Assembly: GCA_964413185.1 (NCBI GenBank) | Contig: CAYPSX010000100.1 | Location: forward strand, 1 to 13,727 | Reading direction: 5' to 3' | Length of the DNA stretch: 13,727 bases | Source of the DNA: Salinivirga sp964413185 | Lineage (GTDB): Bacteria; Bacteroidota; Bacteroidia; Bacteroidales; Salinivirgaceae | Shown here: piece after piece, positions 1 through 6,072 of the stretch | How positions within the stretch are numbered: position 1 is the stretch's first letter | Layout: the number at the start of each line of letters is the position of its first letter | Position numbers and translations under genes: made by a program | Notes under the pieces: generated by a model | What the model was told of the DNA's origin: nothing | What the model saw: the letters and a program-made list of their open reading frames with translations, nothing else | The model's database searches: none

Positions 1-24
1 ATTCGTAATGTGCCAAATAAAACC

Positions 25-85
25 TGTTCAGAAAATAAAACATGAGTAGTTTACTCTATGCCTAATAGAACTGGTTTCCTGAACA
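25..85. repeat. Nested inverted repeats upstream of msrB
   Basis: TGTTCAG (25-31) is the exact reverse complement of CTGAACA (79-85). Inside them CAT-GAGTA (41-48) pairs with TACTC (52-56) and ATG (58-60) around a GTT loop, with one bulged T at 57. The stems are short and AT-rich. They could be a weak terminator of an upstream gene, an mRNA leader structure, or chance. I see no good TAnnTTTG promoter for msrB in this leader. Confidence 0.25.
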
Positions 86-135
86 TTCTACCTTATTTAA
101 TTGTCTTTTTACTATTAACGCTAATGCAATGAATA

Positions 136-660
136 ATGAAAGCCTTTTTGATCATCATATTAATGACCTTAACAACAGGATGTAGCACTATGTCACAAAA
201 TAATCAAACTGACGATAAAAAGAATAATCCCTATTACTCACGAACCGATACAACACACCTGAACGTGAGCGATGCCGAGTGGAAAAAGATTTTGCCCGCA
301 GATGTTTACCGGGTAGCCCGCGAAGAGGGCACAGAACGGCCATTTACCGGCGAATATTGGGATGCCGATACCAAAGGAACTTACTACTGTGCCGTTTGTG
401 GTAACAAATTGTTCCGCTCCGATGCTAAGTTTGCCAGTTCATGCGGCTGGCCAAGCTTTTTTGAACCTGTACGCAAAAACAGCGTGCTGTACAAACCCGA
501 TAATTCACTCGGAATGAAACGTATTGAGGTCGAATGTGCACGCTGCAACTCGCACCTGGGACATATTTTTGACGATGGCCCGCCACCAACAGGCAAACGG
601 TTTTGCATGAACTCCATTGTGCTCGATTTTGAGCCGGATGGTGAGAAAACCATGGAGTAG
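136..660 (+). CDS. msrB: Peptide-methionine (R)-S-oxide reductase MsrB, lipoprotein form
   Basis: MsrB reduces methionine-R-sulfoxide residues in oxidised proteins using a catalytic cysteine that is recycled by thiols. The 174-residue product has the whole domain (about residues 45-168): zinc-binding pairs C85-x2-C88 and C134-x2-C137, the resolving-type cysteine C103 in CGWPSF, the histidine motif HLGHIFDDG, and the catalytic C157 in RFCMNS. The first 15 residues are a short hydrophobic signal ending in TTG before C16, which looks like a lipobox. T at -3 is not the classical residue, so lipid anchoring is an inference, but the polar linker that follows (17-45) fits an exported, tethered enzyme. 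The ATG at 136 is chosen because it gives this signal; the in-frame ATG at 124 meets a stop within three codons. A hairpin with a T-rich tail follows the stop, so the gene is probably transcribed alone. Family assignment is secure; location is less so. Confidence 0.93.
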   Translation: MKAFLIIILMTLTTGCSTMSQNNQTDDKKNNPYYSRTDTTHLNVSDAEWKKILPADVYRVAREEGTERPFTGEYWDADTKGTYYCAVCGNKLFRSDAKFASSCGWPSFFEPVRKNSVLYKPDNSLGMKRIEVECARCNSHLGHIFDDGPPPTGKRFCMNSIVLDFEPDGEKTME

Positions 661-663
661 ATT

Positions 664-691
664 ACTGATGAACTGTCATCGGTTTATGTTT
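664..691 (+). terminator. Probable intrinsic terminator of msrB
   Basis: ACTGATGA (664-671) pairs with TCATCGGT (676-683), eight base pairs with one G-T wobble, around an ACTG loop. A T-rich stretch, TTATGTTT (684-691), follows directly. It begins three bases after the msrB stop codon and lies before the next promoter, as a gene-end terminator should. The stem is only moderately GC-rich. Confidence 0.5.
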
Positions 692-709
692 GAGTCGTAA
701 AACCCGCAA

Positions 710-739
710 TTGCAAACCCCCGTTTTTTGGTTATTTTTG
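710..739 (+). promoter_or_regulatory. Bacteroidota-type promoter for the spermidine-synthase-like gene
   Basis: TTG (710-712) is followed after 19 bp by TATTTTTG (732-739), a full match to the phylum's TAnnTTTG element at about -7. Transcription would start near 746, about 15 bases before the ATG at 761. This promoter argues against the in-frame TTG at 710 being the start codon. Confidence 0.6.
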
Positions 740-760
740 CTGTGTCTAAAATTTTTTAGC

Positions 761-2917
761 ATGAACGCATCAACCAAAATCAACATACTACCGCGCCTCG
801 TGGTTTTCCTGGCCGGATTTGCATTTCTTGTTTTCGAAATTAGTTGGAACAGGTTGCTTGCCCTTAATTTGGGATCAACAGTATTCGCTTCCACGCTTGT
901 GCTGGCAACTTTTATGGGCGGGCTGGGCATTGGTGGCCTCTTTTGGGGGCGGTACCTGAACAAGGGAATGGCCAATCGCCGTATCCTGGCTTTTTTGTTC
1001 GCCATGATTGCTTTGTTCGGACTGGTCAATTACATTTTTTTTCTGAACGGCATACCATTCTTGTACGAGCATTTGTCGGGAGTTGGATATTGGCTGCGTG
1101 AAACCATTGTTTATTTTCTAGCTTTCGCTGCTTTAATGCTGGCGGCATTTTTTATGGGTGGAATGTTGCCCGTGCTGGCCAAAGTACTCATCCGCTCAAA
1201 CAAAACCCTGAGTCACCATATTGGTTATATTTATGCACTGGAAACACTTGGCAGCTCACTGGGCGGACTGGCAACGGGTTTTTTATTTTTGGCAGTTTTA
1301 GGGCAGCAAAATACGACTGTTCTGGCCGTTGTAATTATGGCCTTGCTGGCCGGCCTGGCGATGAAATATTTACTGCTCCCTGCTGTAAATGAGCAGGAAG
1401 AAAAAAAGCCGCAACCACGTAAAAACATGCAGCCGAATATGCGGCAAACAGCTCTTTTATTGACTTTTATATGTGGATTGTCGGTAGTTGCATTGCAAAT
1501 ATTGTGGGTTCGCATCCTCAAAGTATATTTAACCAATACAAGTTATACATTTTCCATAATAGCATCGCTTGTTATTGTCGGGTTGTTCCTGGGGAGTTGG
1601 TATTACAAATCGCGCAAACACGCATCCGGCAATAATCTTTCTCACGTAACCAACCTGCTTTATTTATTGGCCGGAGTTACTGTTTTTGGAGCCATTGTCA
1701 TGCTTAATTTGCCCGAAGCCATGCTTTTCCCGCTGCACGATGTGTTCAATACGCACTTTACCCGGTTGTTGCTTATTCCCGGTTTGGTTTCTATCATTGT
1801 TATCATTCCCGTGGCAGCCATTTCTGGTTATGCATTTCCCATGGCCGTCGATTTATACACATCAACCTATAAACATGTTGGAAGAAATGTGGGTCGCATA
1901 ATGTTGGCCAATTCCATTGGAGGTTTTCTGGGGCCTCTGCTGGCCGCTTTTGTGCTGATTCCCGTAATGGGAACCGGGCGAAGCATTCTTTTGGTGGCAA
2001 TGTTGGTATTGCTCACAGCGTTTTTTATTCTGCGCAAAAGTGGAGCTCCCAATTTTCGTAAACAAGTTAAAATTCCGGCAGTACTAGCAGGTGTTTTGTT
2101 TTTGGTTGTTATTTCAGGACTGAAAATGCACATTTTACCCCCATCATTTTATGTTGAAGATAAAGAGGTAATTTACTACAATGAAGCGGTGCAGGGAACC
2201 GTGGTGGTAGGAGAGGCTTCTTCAGGAACAAGCACNNNNNNNNNNNNNNNNNNNNNNNNNNNNNNNNNNNNNNNNNNNNNNNNNNNNNNNNNNNNNNNNN
2301 NNNNNNNNNNNNNNNNNNNNNNNNNNNNNNNNNNNCAATATTTGCCCCTGCACAAGTTAAACCGCGACGATTTGCTCGGGCTTATCAAAACTTTTCACTC
2401 TGTTTTCCCGAACTCCGTGCTTTGGTTAGGACACTATCACGCCATACTGATGGGCAGCATGCAACCGGTAAAAATCGACTTTGAAAAATGGCAGGAACGC
2501 ATCGCGCAAATGCCCAAAGATCCATATTTTTACTCCAATCCGTACCATGTGGCAGCCACCTTAATTTTCGATAGTACGGCTATCGCCAACTTCCCGTCCG
2601 AAATCGCCATCAACACCGATGACAAATCGTATGTTGAATTTTTCGATTTCAGCGTTTTCGAAGAAGAAAATCTGCCGGCCAACCTGGCTTACCTTAATTT
2701 CAACCGCGAAGGTGTTTCCCGCGTATTTTACAACATTCCCGACAAAACAAAAATGAAACGCTTCGTTTTGGGCAACGAACTCATGACCCGTGGCCTTGAA
2801 GGCATGTTGCGCAACAATCGCCAGTTACTTTACAAACAACTGCAAAAAGCAATGCAGGTAAATCCACAGAATGAGGAGCTTCCGTTTTTGGTGAAATTGT
2901 ATTTTAGGGAAAAATAG
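761..2917 (+). CDS. Polytopic membrane protein fused to a spermidine-synthase-like methyltransferase domain, interrupted by an assembly gap
   Basis: The first 465 or so residues form about 13 hydrophobic segments rich in small residues (for example GGLGIGG and GSSLGGLATG). This is the membrane part of the widespread fused MFS/spermidine-synthase-like family. At about residue 466 the soluble domain begins with VIYYNEAVQGTVVVGE, the family's first beta strands. The protein is then lost in 100 Ns after residue 491. After the gap QYLPLHKLNRDDL is the family's end-of-core QWLPLY-type motif, followed by a C-terminal NTDDKSYVEF motif and a short TPR-like helical tail. The SAM-type binding loop (GxGxG), the acidic ligand and the catalytic aspartate all fall in the unsequenced part, so activity cannot be judged. 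Members are often annotated as spermidine synthase, but true polyamine synthesis is unproven for such fusions. ATG 761 is preferred because the upstream TTG at 710 lies inside the promoter. As written the coding length is 718 residues; the real protein should be longer. Confidence 0.8.
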   Translation: MNASTKINILPRLVVFLAGFAFLVFEISWNRLLALNLGSTVFASTLVLATFMGGLGIGGLFWGRYLNKGMANRRILAFLFAMIALFGLVNYIFFLNGIPFLYEHLSGVGYWLRETIVYFLAFAALMLAAFFMGGMLPVLAKVLIRSNKTLSHHIGYIYALETLGSSLGGLATGFLFLAVLGQQNTTVLAVVIMALLAGLAMKYLLLPAVNEQEEKKPQPRKNMQPNMRQTALLLTFICGLSVVALQILWVRILKVYLTNTSYTFSIIASLVIVGLFLGSWYYKSRKHASGNNLSHVTNLLYLLAGVTVFGAIVMLNLPEAMLFPLHDVFNTHFTRLLLIPGLVSIIVIIPVAAISGYAFPMAVDLYTSTYKHVGRNVGRIMLANSIGGFLGPLLAAFVLIPVMGTGRSILLVAMLVLLTAFFILRKSGAPNFRKQVKIPAVLAGVLFLVVISGLKMHILPPSFYVEDKEVIYYNEAVQGTVVVGEASSGTSXXXXXXXXXXXXXXXXXXXXXXXXXXXXXXXXXXQYLPLHKLNRDDLLGLIKTFHSVFPNSVLWLGHYHAILMGSMQPVKIDFEKWQERIAQMPKDPYFYSNPYHVAATLIFDSTAIANFPSEIAINTDDKSYVEFFDFSVFEEENLPANLAYLNFNREGVSRVFYNIPDKTKMKRFVLGNELMTRGLEGMLRNNRQLLYKQLQKAMQVNPQNEELPFLVKLYFREK
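2236..2335. other. Assembly gap (100 Ns) inside a coding region
   Basis: Exactly 100 Ns, the usual placeholder for a scaffold join of unknown length. The reading frame stays open on both sides with 100 bases assumed, but that has a one-in-three chance of happening by accident. From family architecture, roughly 130-160 residues should lie between the flanking motifs rather than the 33 allowed here, so the true missing sequence is probably 400-480 bp. Confidence 0.97.
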
Positions 2918-3148
2918 AGAACTATGTTAGATTCAAGTTCTAATACTATCAAATCATATTCTTTGACTATTGGTAAATTTACCATTTGAAAAATTGGAAA
3001 AATGTTTGTTACCGAAGCACAGGCCATGTTTCAGGGCAAAAAAACAATTATCAACTTCCCCACAAAAACCCACTGTATTTTAGCAAAATAAACACAATAT
3101 ATTATCAAATAATCCGTATATTATGTTGTATGCTATAAATTATTGCTT
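2918..3148. other. Intergenic stretch with a 14-bp palindrome
   Basis: This AT-rich stretch has no convincing gene. TGGTAAATTTACCA (2971-2984) is a perfect palindrome and could be a dimeric regulator site or chance. An ATG at 3002 opens a 29-codon frame (stop at 3091) that I do not recognise and do not call a gene. I see no clean TTG/TAnnTTTG promoter for the zinc-ribbon gene that follows and no terminator for the gene before. Confidence 0.35.
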
Positions 3149-3589
3149 ATGAATCATTGTGAATCAGAATTAAACCCGGGCACACACTGTGCTTTGTGCG
3201 GAAAACCTTACGCGGAAACAGGCGGACACAGAATTTTAGGTCAACAATGGAGAGGTGTGGGGTTCTCAAACAGACCTGTTGGAGGTGGTAATCCCAAGAA
3301 TCGCAACATCTGCATACCTCTGGAAGGTGAGAACGAGTTCTATATTGTTTTTTCGGGCCCCGATGGCTTTTGGACCGATGAGGCCATGCAAAGAGCAATC
3401 GAGATGTACCACAAAAAAGAATATCCCTATCTGTGTTCATCATGCGCAAAACGAACATGTGCAAAATGCGGCGCCCCCCTGAAACGTCCGCCGGGCTCTA
3501 CCTATATGACAGATGATGGAGTAGTTCTGCATGCTCAAATAGCAGGTGGCAGTCTGGGATGTCAAAACCCGGCTTGTGAGGATTTCTAG
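3149..3589 (+). CDS. Cysteine-rich zinc-ribbon-like protein of unknown function
   Basis: I do not recognise this 146-residue protein. It has ten cysteines, eight of them in pairs: C14-x2-C17, C96-x2-C99, C104-x2-C107 and C138-x4-C143. These could form two zinc sites, one joining the N-terminal pair to C96/C99 across an intervening domain, the other made of C104/C107 and C138/C143. Between the first two pairs lies a Gly/Asn/Arg-rich stretch (about 31-56) and a mixed segment with FYIVFSGPDGFW. No signal peptide or membrane segment is seen, so it is probably cytoplasmic. The ATG at 3149 is preferred to the in-frame TTG at 3143. It is flanked by spacers of 231 and 142 bp and looks monocistronic; the hairpin at 3699-3728 could end it as well as the opposing tRNA. 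Zinc binding is inferred from cysteine spacing only; nucleic-acid binding or a redox role are open alternatives. Confidence 0.75.
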   Translation: MNHCESELNPGTHCALCGKPYAETGGHRILGQQWRGVGFSNRPVGGGNPKNRNICIPLEGENEFYIVFSGPDGFWTDEAMQRAIEMYHKKEYPYLCSSCAKRTCAKCGAPLKRPPGSTYMTDDGVVLHAQIAGGSLGCQNPACEDF

Positions 3590-3690
3590 TGAAGGTTAAA
3601 TGGATAAAAAGTGCAGGTTTTTTAAAATTTGCATGTAATTTTCAGTTTGTGGTAAAAAGATGTTTGCGAATTTAAAGTTGCAACACGTAT

Positions 3691-3728
3691 AAAACACAAA
3701 ACCCTGAAAGTAAATACCTTCAGGGTTT
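3691..3728 (-). terminator. Intrinsic terminator of the tRNA-Met gene, possibly bidirectional
   Basis: AAACCCTGAA (3699-3708) and TTCAGGGTTT (3719-3728) form a perfect 10-bp stem around a 10-base loop. On the minus strand the stem is followed by TTTGTGTTTT, a good release tract, directly downstream of the tRNA. On the + strand it is followed by the weaker ATTTGG, so it might also stop transcription from the zinc-ribbon gene. Confidence 0.75.
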
Positions 3729-3731
3729 ATT

Positions 3732-3808
3732 TGGTAGCGAGACCCGGACTTGAACCGGGGACCTCATGATTATGAATCATGCGCTCTAACCAGCTGAGCT
3801 ATCTCGCC
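3732..3808 (-). tRNA. tRNA-Met (anticodon CAT), elongator type, CCA encoded
   Basis: On the minus strand the sequence folds into a full cloverleaf. The acceptor stem is GGCGAGA/TCTCGCT with a G-U first pair. The D arm is GCTC/GAGC with GGTTA in the loop. The anticodon stem is CATGA/TCATG around loop TTCATAA, and the T arm is CCCGG/CCGGG around TTCAAGT. The discriminator is A and CCA is encoded at 3734-3732. The anticodon stem lacks the three G-C pairs of initiator tRNA, and position 1 is paired, so this is not tRNA-fMet. A tRNA-Ile with lysidine-modified CAU is the main alternative; I favour elongator methionine by overall likeness. It is a stand-alone unit with its own promoter and terminator. 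Confidence 0.95.
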
Positions 3809-3826
3809 ATTTTTCCACAGCGGGTG

Positions 3827-3856
3827 CAAATATAGAGAACTTATTTTTATTTGCAA
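3827..3856 (-). promoter_or_regulatory. Promoter of tRNA-Met
   Basis: Read on the minus strand, TTG (3856-3854) is followed after 19 bp by TATATTTG (3834-3827), an exact TAnnTTTG match. Transcription would start near 3820, about 12 bases before the mature tRNA end at 3808. The spacing equals that of the promoter at 710-739. Confidence 0.75.
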
Positions 3857-3952
3857 TAAGCAGCCAATGAAAATTTTATTATTTTTCGTTATCAGGTGAT
3901 GTTAATTCAGGCTTTTTTTTTATATTGCAGTGAAAACAAATATCTTGCTATT

Positions 3953-4342
3953 ATGTCAAAATCAAAATATACGCTCGAATACCCCTTTAACTCATCTGCT
4001 AAAGTTTTATTTAATAGGCTAAGTACAGCCAGCGGATTGTCTGAATGGTTTGCCGACGATGTGTTTGTAAACGATAAAATTTTCACATTTGTGTGGGATG
4101 GTGCTGAGCAAAAAGCAGAAATGTTAACCAGAAAAAACCCTGAAGTCGTAAAATTTCGCTGGATCGAAGAAGAGTTTGATGAAGATGAGGGCCCGTACTT
4201 CGAATTCCGCATAAGAAAAGACGATCTCACCGGCGAAACCGCCCTGCTCATTACCGACTTCGCCGAAACCGACGAAGAAGACGATGCCAAAGAGCTGTGG
4301 GATACTCAAATACAAGCTCTCAGACATAAATTGGGCATTTAA
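3953..4342 (+). CDS. START-like (SRPBCC-fold) domain protein
   Basis: A 129-residue soluble protein resembling the small START-like/AHSA1-type proteins common in Bacteroidota. The opening (KYTLEYPFNSSAKVLFNRLS), the LSEWFADDV turn, the strands FTFVWDG, KAEMLTR and VVKFRWIEE, and the long C-terminal helix (about 110-128) match the fold: a helix-grip barrel with a central cavity that in relatives holds a hydrophobic ligand or contacts a partner protein. The middle and C-terminal parts are very acidic (EEEFDEDEGP, ETDEEDDAKE). No signal peptide is seen. ATG 3953 is chosen because the family begins there; an upstream GTG at 3896 would add a hydrophobic, poorly coding extension. It precedes the LptF/LptG-type permease by 235 bp, an order I recall from other Bacteroidota genomes; a functional tie to lipid export is only a guess. 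Ligand unknown. Confidence 0.8.
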   Translation: MSKSKYTLEYPFNSSAKVLFNRLSTASGLSEWFADDVFVNDKIFTFVWDGAEQKAEMLTRKNPEVVKFRWIEEEFDEDEGPYFEFRIRKDDLTGETALLITDFAETDEEDDAKELWDTQIQALRHKLGI

Positions 4343-4379
4343 TACCTGATTATTTCATCTCGTTCCATATACATAATTC

Positions 4380-4412
4380 GCTCCGCCAAAGCACCTATCC
4401 GTAGGCGGGAGC
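4380..4412. repeat. GC-rich hairpin element, possible terminator or dispersed repeat
   Basis: GCTCCGCC (4380-4387) pairs with GGCGGGAGC (4404-4412), eight base pairs with one bulged G. A competing small hairpin, CCTA-TCCG-TAGG (4394-4405), shares the right arm. The patch is far more GC-rich than the surrounding spacer, and similar CCGCC/GGCGG elements are, as I recall, dispersed in Bacteroidota genomes. A T7 run (4426-4432) comes only 14 bases later, so it would be an atypical terminator for the START-like gene. Confidence 0.4.
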
Positions 4413-4430
4413 TAGTTATTTAGAGTTTTT

Positions 4431-4462
4431 TTGCGTGCAGTCGTTAAAAAGTGCTAATTTTG
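4431..4462 (+). promoter_or_regulatory. Probable promoter of the permease-glycosyltransferase operon
   Basis: TTG (4431-4433), a 21-bp spacer and TAATTTTG (4455-4462), an exact TAnnTTTG match. Transcription from about 4469 would give a leader of about 110 bases before the GTG start at 4578, much longer than the leader implied for the gene at 761. Confidence 0.55.
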
Positions 4463-4479
4463 CTCGATAAATTATAAAT

Positions 4480-4555
4480 AGAGAGTGAAACATCAATTAA
4501 GAATCAAAAAACGCTGGCAGAAATAAGAGTGTTTTCTGTATGTTTCAGTATCTCT
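4480..4555 (+). other. Inverted-repeat mRNA leader ahead of the permease
   Basis: Three nested complementary blocks lie in the leader. AGAGA (4480-4484) pairs with TCTCT (4551-4555). TGAAACAT (4486-4493) pairs with ATGTTTCA (4540-4547). AAAACGCT (4508-4515) pairs with AGTGTTTT (4528-4535) with one G-U. The stems are AT-rich and separated by unpaired bases, so stability is uncertain. The structure ends 22 bases before the start codon. It does not resemble a riboswitch that I know. Confidence 0.35.
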
Positions 4556-4577
4556 GCTAATTAAAGGTTTTTTTCGC

Positions 4578-6056
4578 GTGAAAAAATTACATCTCTATAC
4601 ATTAAAATCTTTTATCGGGCCTTTCATAGCAACTTTTTTTGTTGCACTCTTCGTCCTTCTTATGCAATTCCTCTGGCATTATCTGGATGATTTGATCGGG
4701 AAAGGTCTTTCTGCCGGATTAATTATTCAGATACTCGGGCTGGCAACTGCAGCTATGGTGCCTATGGCATTGCCACTGGCCGTTTTGCTTTCATCACTCA
4801 TGACATTTGGTAACCTTGGCGAACATAATGAATTAGTTGCCATGAAAGCTGCAGGTATATCACTAACTAAAATAATGAAGCCGCTCACTTATTTCGCTAT
4901 TGCAACTACCATTGGCGCTTTCCTTTTTTCAAATTATGTGTTGCCGGTTGCAAACTTAAAAAGGCGATCCCTGCTTCACGATATAAAAAAGCAACCCGCC
5001 GAAGTTATGATCCCCGAAGGCGTTTTCTACAATGGAATTGATGGATATTCCATACGCGTCGACAAAAAAGACAAAGAAACCAACATGCTTAGGGAAATCC
5101 TTATATACAATCATACAGAAAACAGGGGAAACCATTTTGTAACACACGCCGACTCCGGAACACTGGTTTTTTCCGAAAACAGAGACTACCTTATTCTTAC
5201 TTTGTTTAACGGAGTTTCGTACGATGAGAAGAAAGTGCAAAGAGGTAAACAGCGATATTCTTATCCTATGGAACGGTATATTTTTGAAAGGGAACAACTC
5301 GTGTTCGACCTCAGCGGAATTGATATGCAGAAAAGCGATGAAGACCTTTTCAAAAACCATTACCAAATGCTCAGCGTAGATCAACTTGATTATACAATTG
5401 ATTCTTTGAAGGTTGAAAAGAATCAACGACTGGATAAATTCATTTTAGCACTACATAAGAGAAATTATTTTAAAAAGATTAGTGCAAAGCAGGATTCTGT
5501 TTTTAATACGAATTTTGATGAAATAAAAGCCAAAAATCCGGACTCATTGTTCTCAACGCTAAAAACCAGAATGCAGGAAGTAGTGCTTTCCTCCGCCTTA
5601 AGCTATTCCAGAAGTGCGCAATCTCAAATATCAACTGCTAAAACAACAATGAAGAATAAACAGGGCTGGCTGAACAGACACATGGTTGAGTGGCATAAAA
5701 AATTTACTTTTTCAATTGCCTGTTTATTGCTTTTCTTTATTGGCGCCCCGTTGGGAGCTATTATACGCAAAGGTGGCATGGGCTTACCAACAGTAATCAG
5801 TATTTTGTTATTCGTAATATATTATGTTATTGCCATGATGGGCGAGAAATTTGGAAAAGAAGCCACATCAGACCCGTGGTTTAGTATATGGTTCGCAAGT
5901 TTCGTGTTTTTTCCAATTGGCATTTACCTTACATACAAGGCCTCAAAAGACAGAGTTCTTTTTAACATAGATCGGTATTTACAACCTGTTTACAAAATAG
6001 TATATCGGTTTAACGCTTTTAAACGCTATAAACGAATCAAAAAACACACACAATAA
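4578..6056 (+). CDS. LptF/LptG (YjgP/YjgQ) family permease
   Basis: Inner-membrane permease of the lipopolysaccharide export machine. LptF and LptG work with the ATPase LptB to pull LPS from the inner membrane and pass it to the periplasmic bridge. The 492-residue product has the family layout: three N-terminal membrane segments (about 12-34, 46-76, 102-122), a cytoplasmic coupling motif GEHNELVAMKAAGIS (81-95), a large periplasmic region (about 123-375) starting with jelly-roll-like strands, and three C-terminal segments (about 375-396, 400-422, 436-456). It is well over 100 residues longer than the proteobacterial proteins because of extra, helix-rich sequence late in the periplasmic region, as is usual in Bacteroidota. 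GTG is taken as start because KKLHLYTLKSFIGPF is the normal N-terminus and nothing coding-like precedes it. The next gene starts 16 bp after its stop. F and G cannot be told apart here. Confidence 0.92.
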   Translation: MKKLHLYTLKSFIGPFIATFFVALFVLLMQFLWHYLDDLIGKGLSAGLIIQILGLATAAMVPMALPLAVLLSSLMTFGNLGEHNELVAMKAAGISLTKIMKPLTYFAIATTIGAFLFSNYVLPVANLKRRSLLHDIKKQPAEVMIPEGVFYNGIDGYSIRVDKKDKETNMLREILIYNHTENRGNHFVTHADSGTLVFSENRDYLILTLFNGVSYDEKKVQRGKQRYSYPMERYIFEREQLVFDLSGIDMQKSDEDLFKNHYQMLSVDQLDYTIDSLKVEKNQRLDKFILALHKRNYFKKISAKQDSVFNTNFDEIKAKNPDSLFSTLKTRMQEVVLSSALSYSRSAQSQISTAKTTMKNKQGWLNRHMVEWHKKFTFSIACLLLFFIGAPLGAIIRKGGMGLPTVISILLFVIYYVIAMMGEKFGKEATSDPWFSIWFASFVFFPIGIYLTYKASKDRVLFNIDRYLQPVYKIVYRFNAFKRYKRIKKHTQ

Positions 6057-6072
6057 TGCTAATTGTTTGAAT

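Noticed and set aside
306..324. Loss of catalysis in the GT4 enzyme because the first Glu of E-x7-E is Ser (residues 306-324 of the protein at 6073-7290)
   Set aside because: Positions here are residue numbers of that protein. The GSGMR variant is common in a GT4 subgroup, and the second glutamate is present, so this is not a sign of inactivation.
2236..2335. Gap as a real frameshift or pseudogene signal in the spermidine-synthase-like gene
   Set aside because: The flanking halves are intact, in a compatible frame and carry conserved motifs. The interruption is an assembly artefact, not a mutation.
3002..3091. 29-codon open frame starting ATG in the spacer before the zinc-ribbon gene
   Set aside because: Too short, no promoter or partner, and no recognisable sequence. 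It cannot be told from chance.
3732..3808. tRNA gene as an integration site for a mobile element
   Set aside because: No integrase gene, no repeated copy of the tRNA 3' end nearby, and both flanks look like ordinary chromosomal genes.
4956..5426. 156-codon open frame on the minus strand
   Set aside because: It is antisense to the periplasmic region of the LptF/LptG-type permease and has no recognisable motif.
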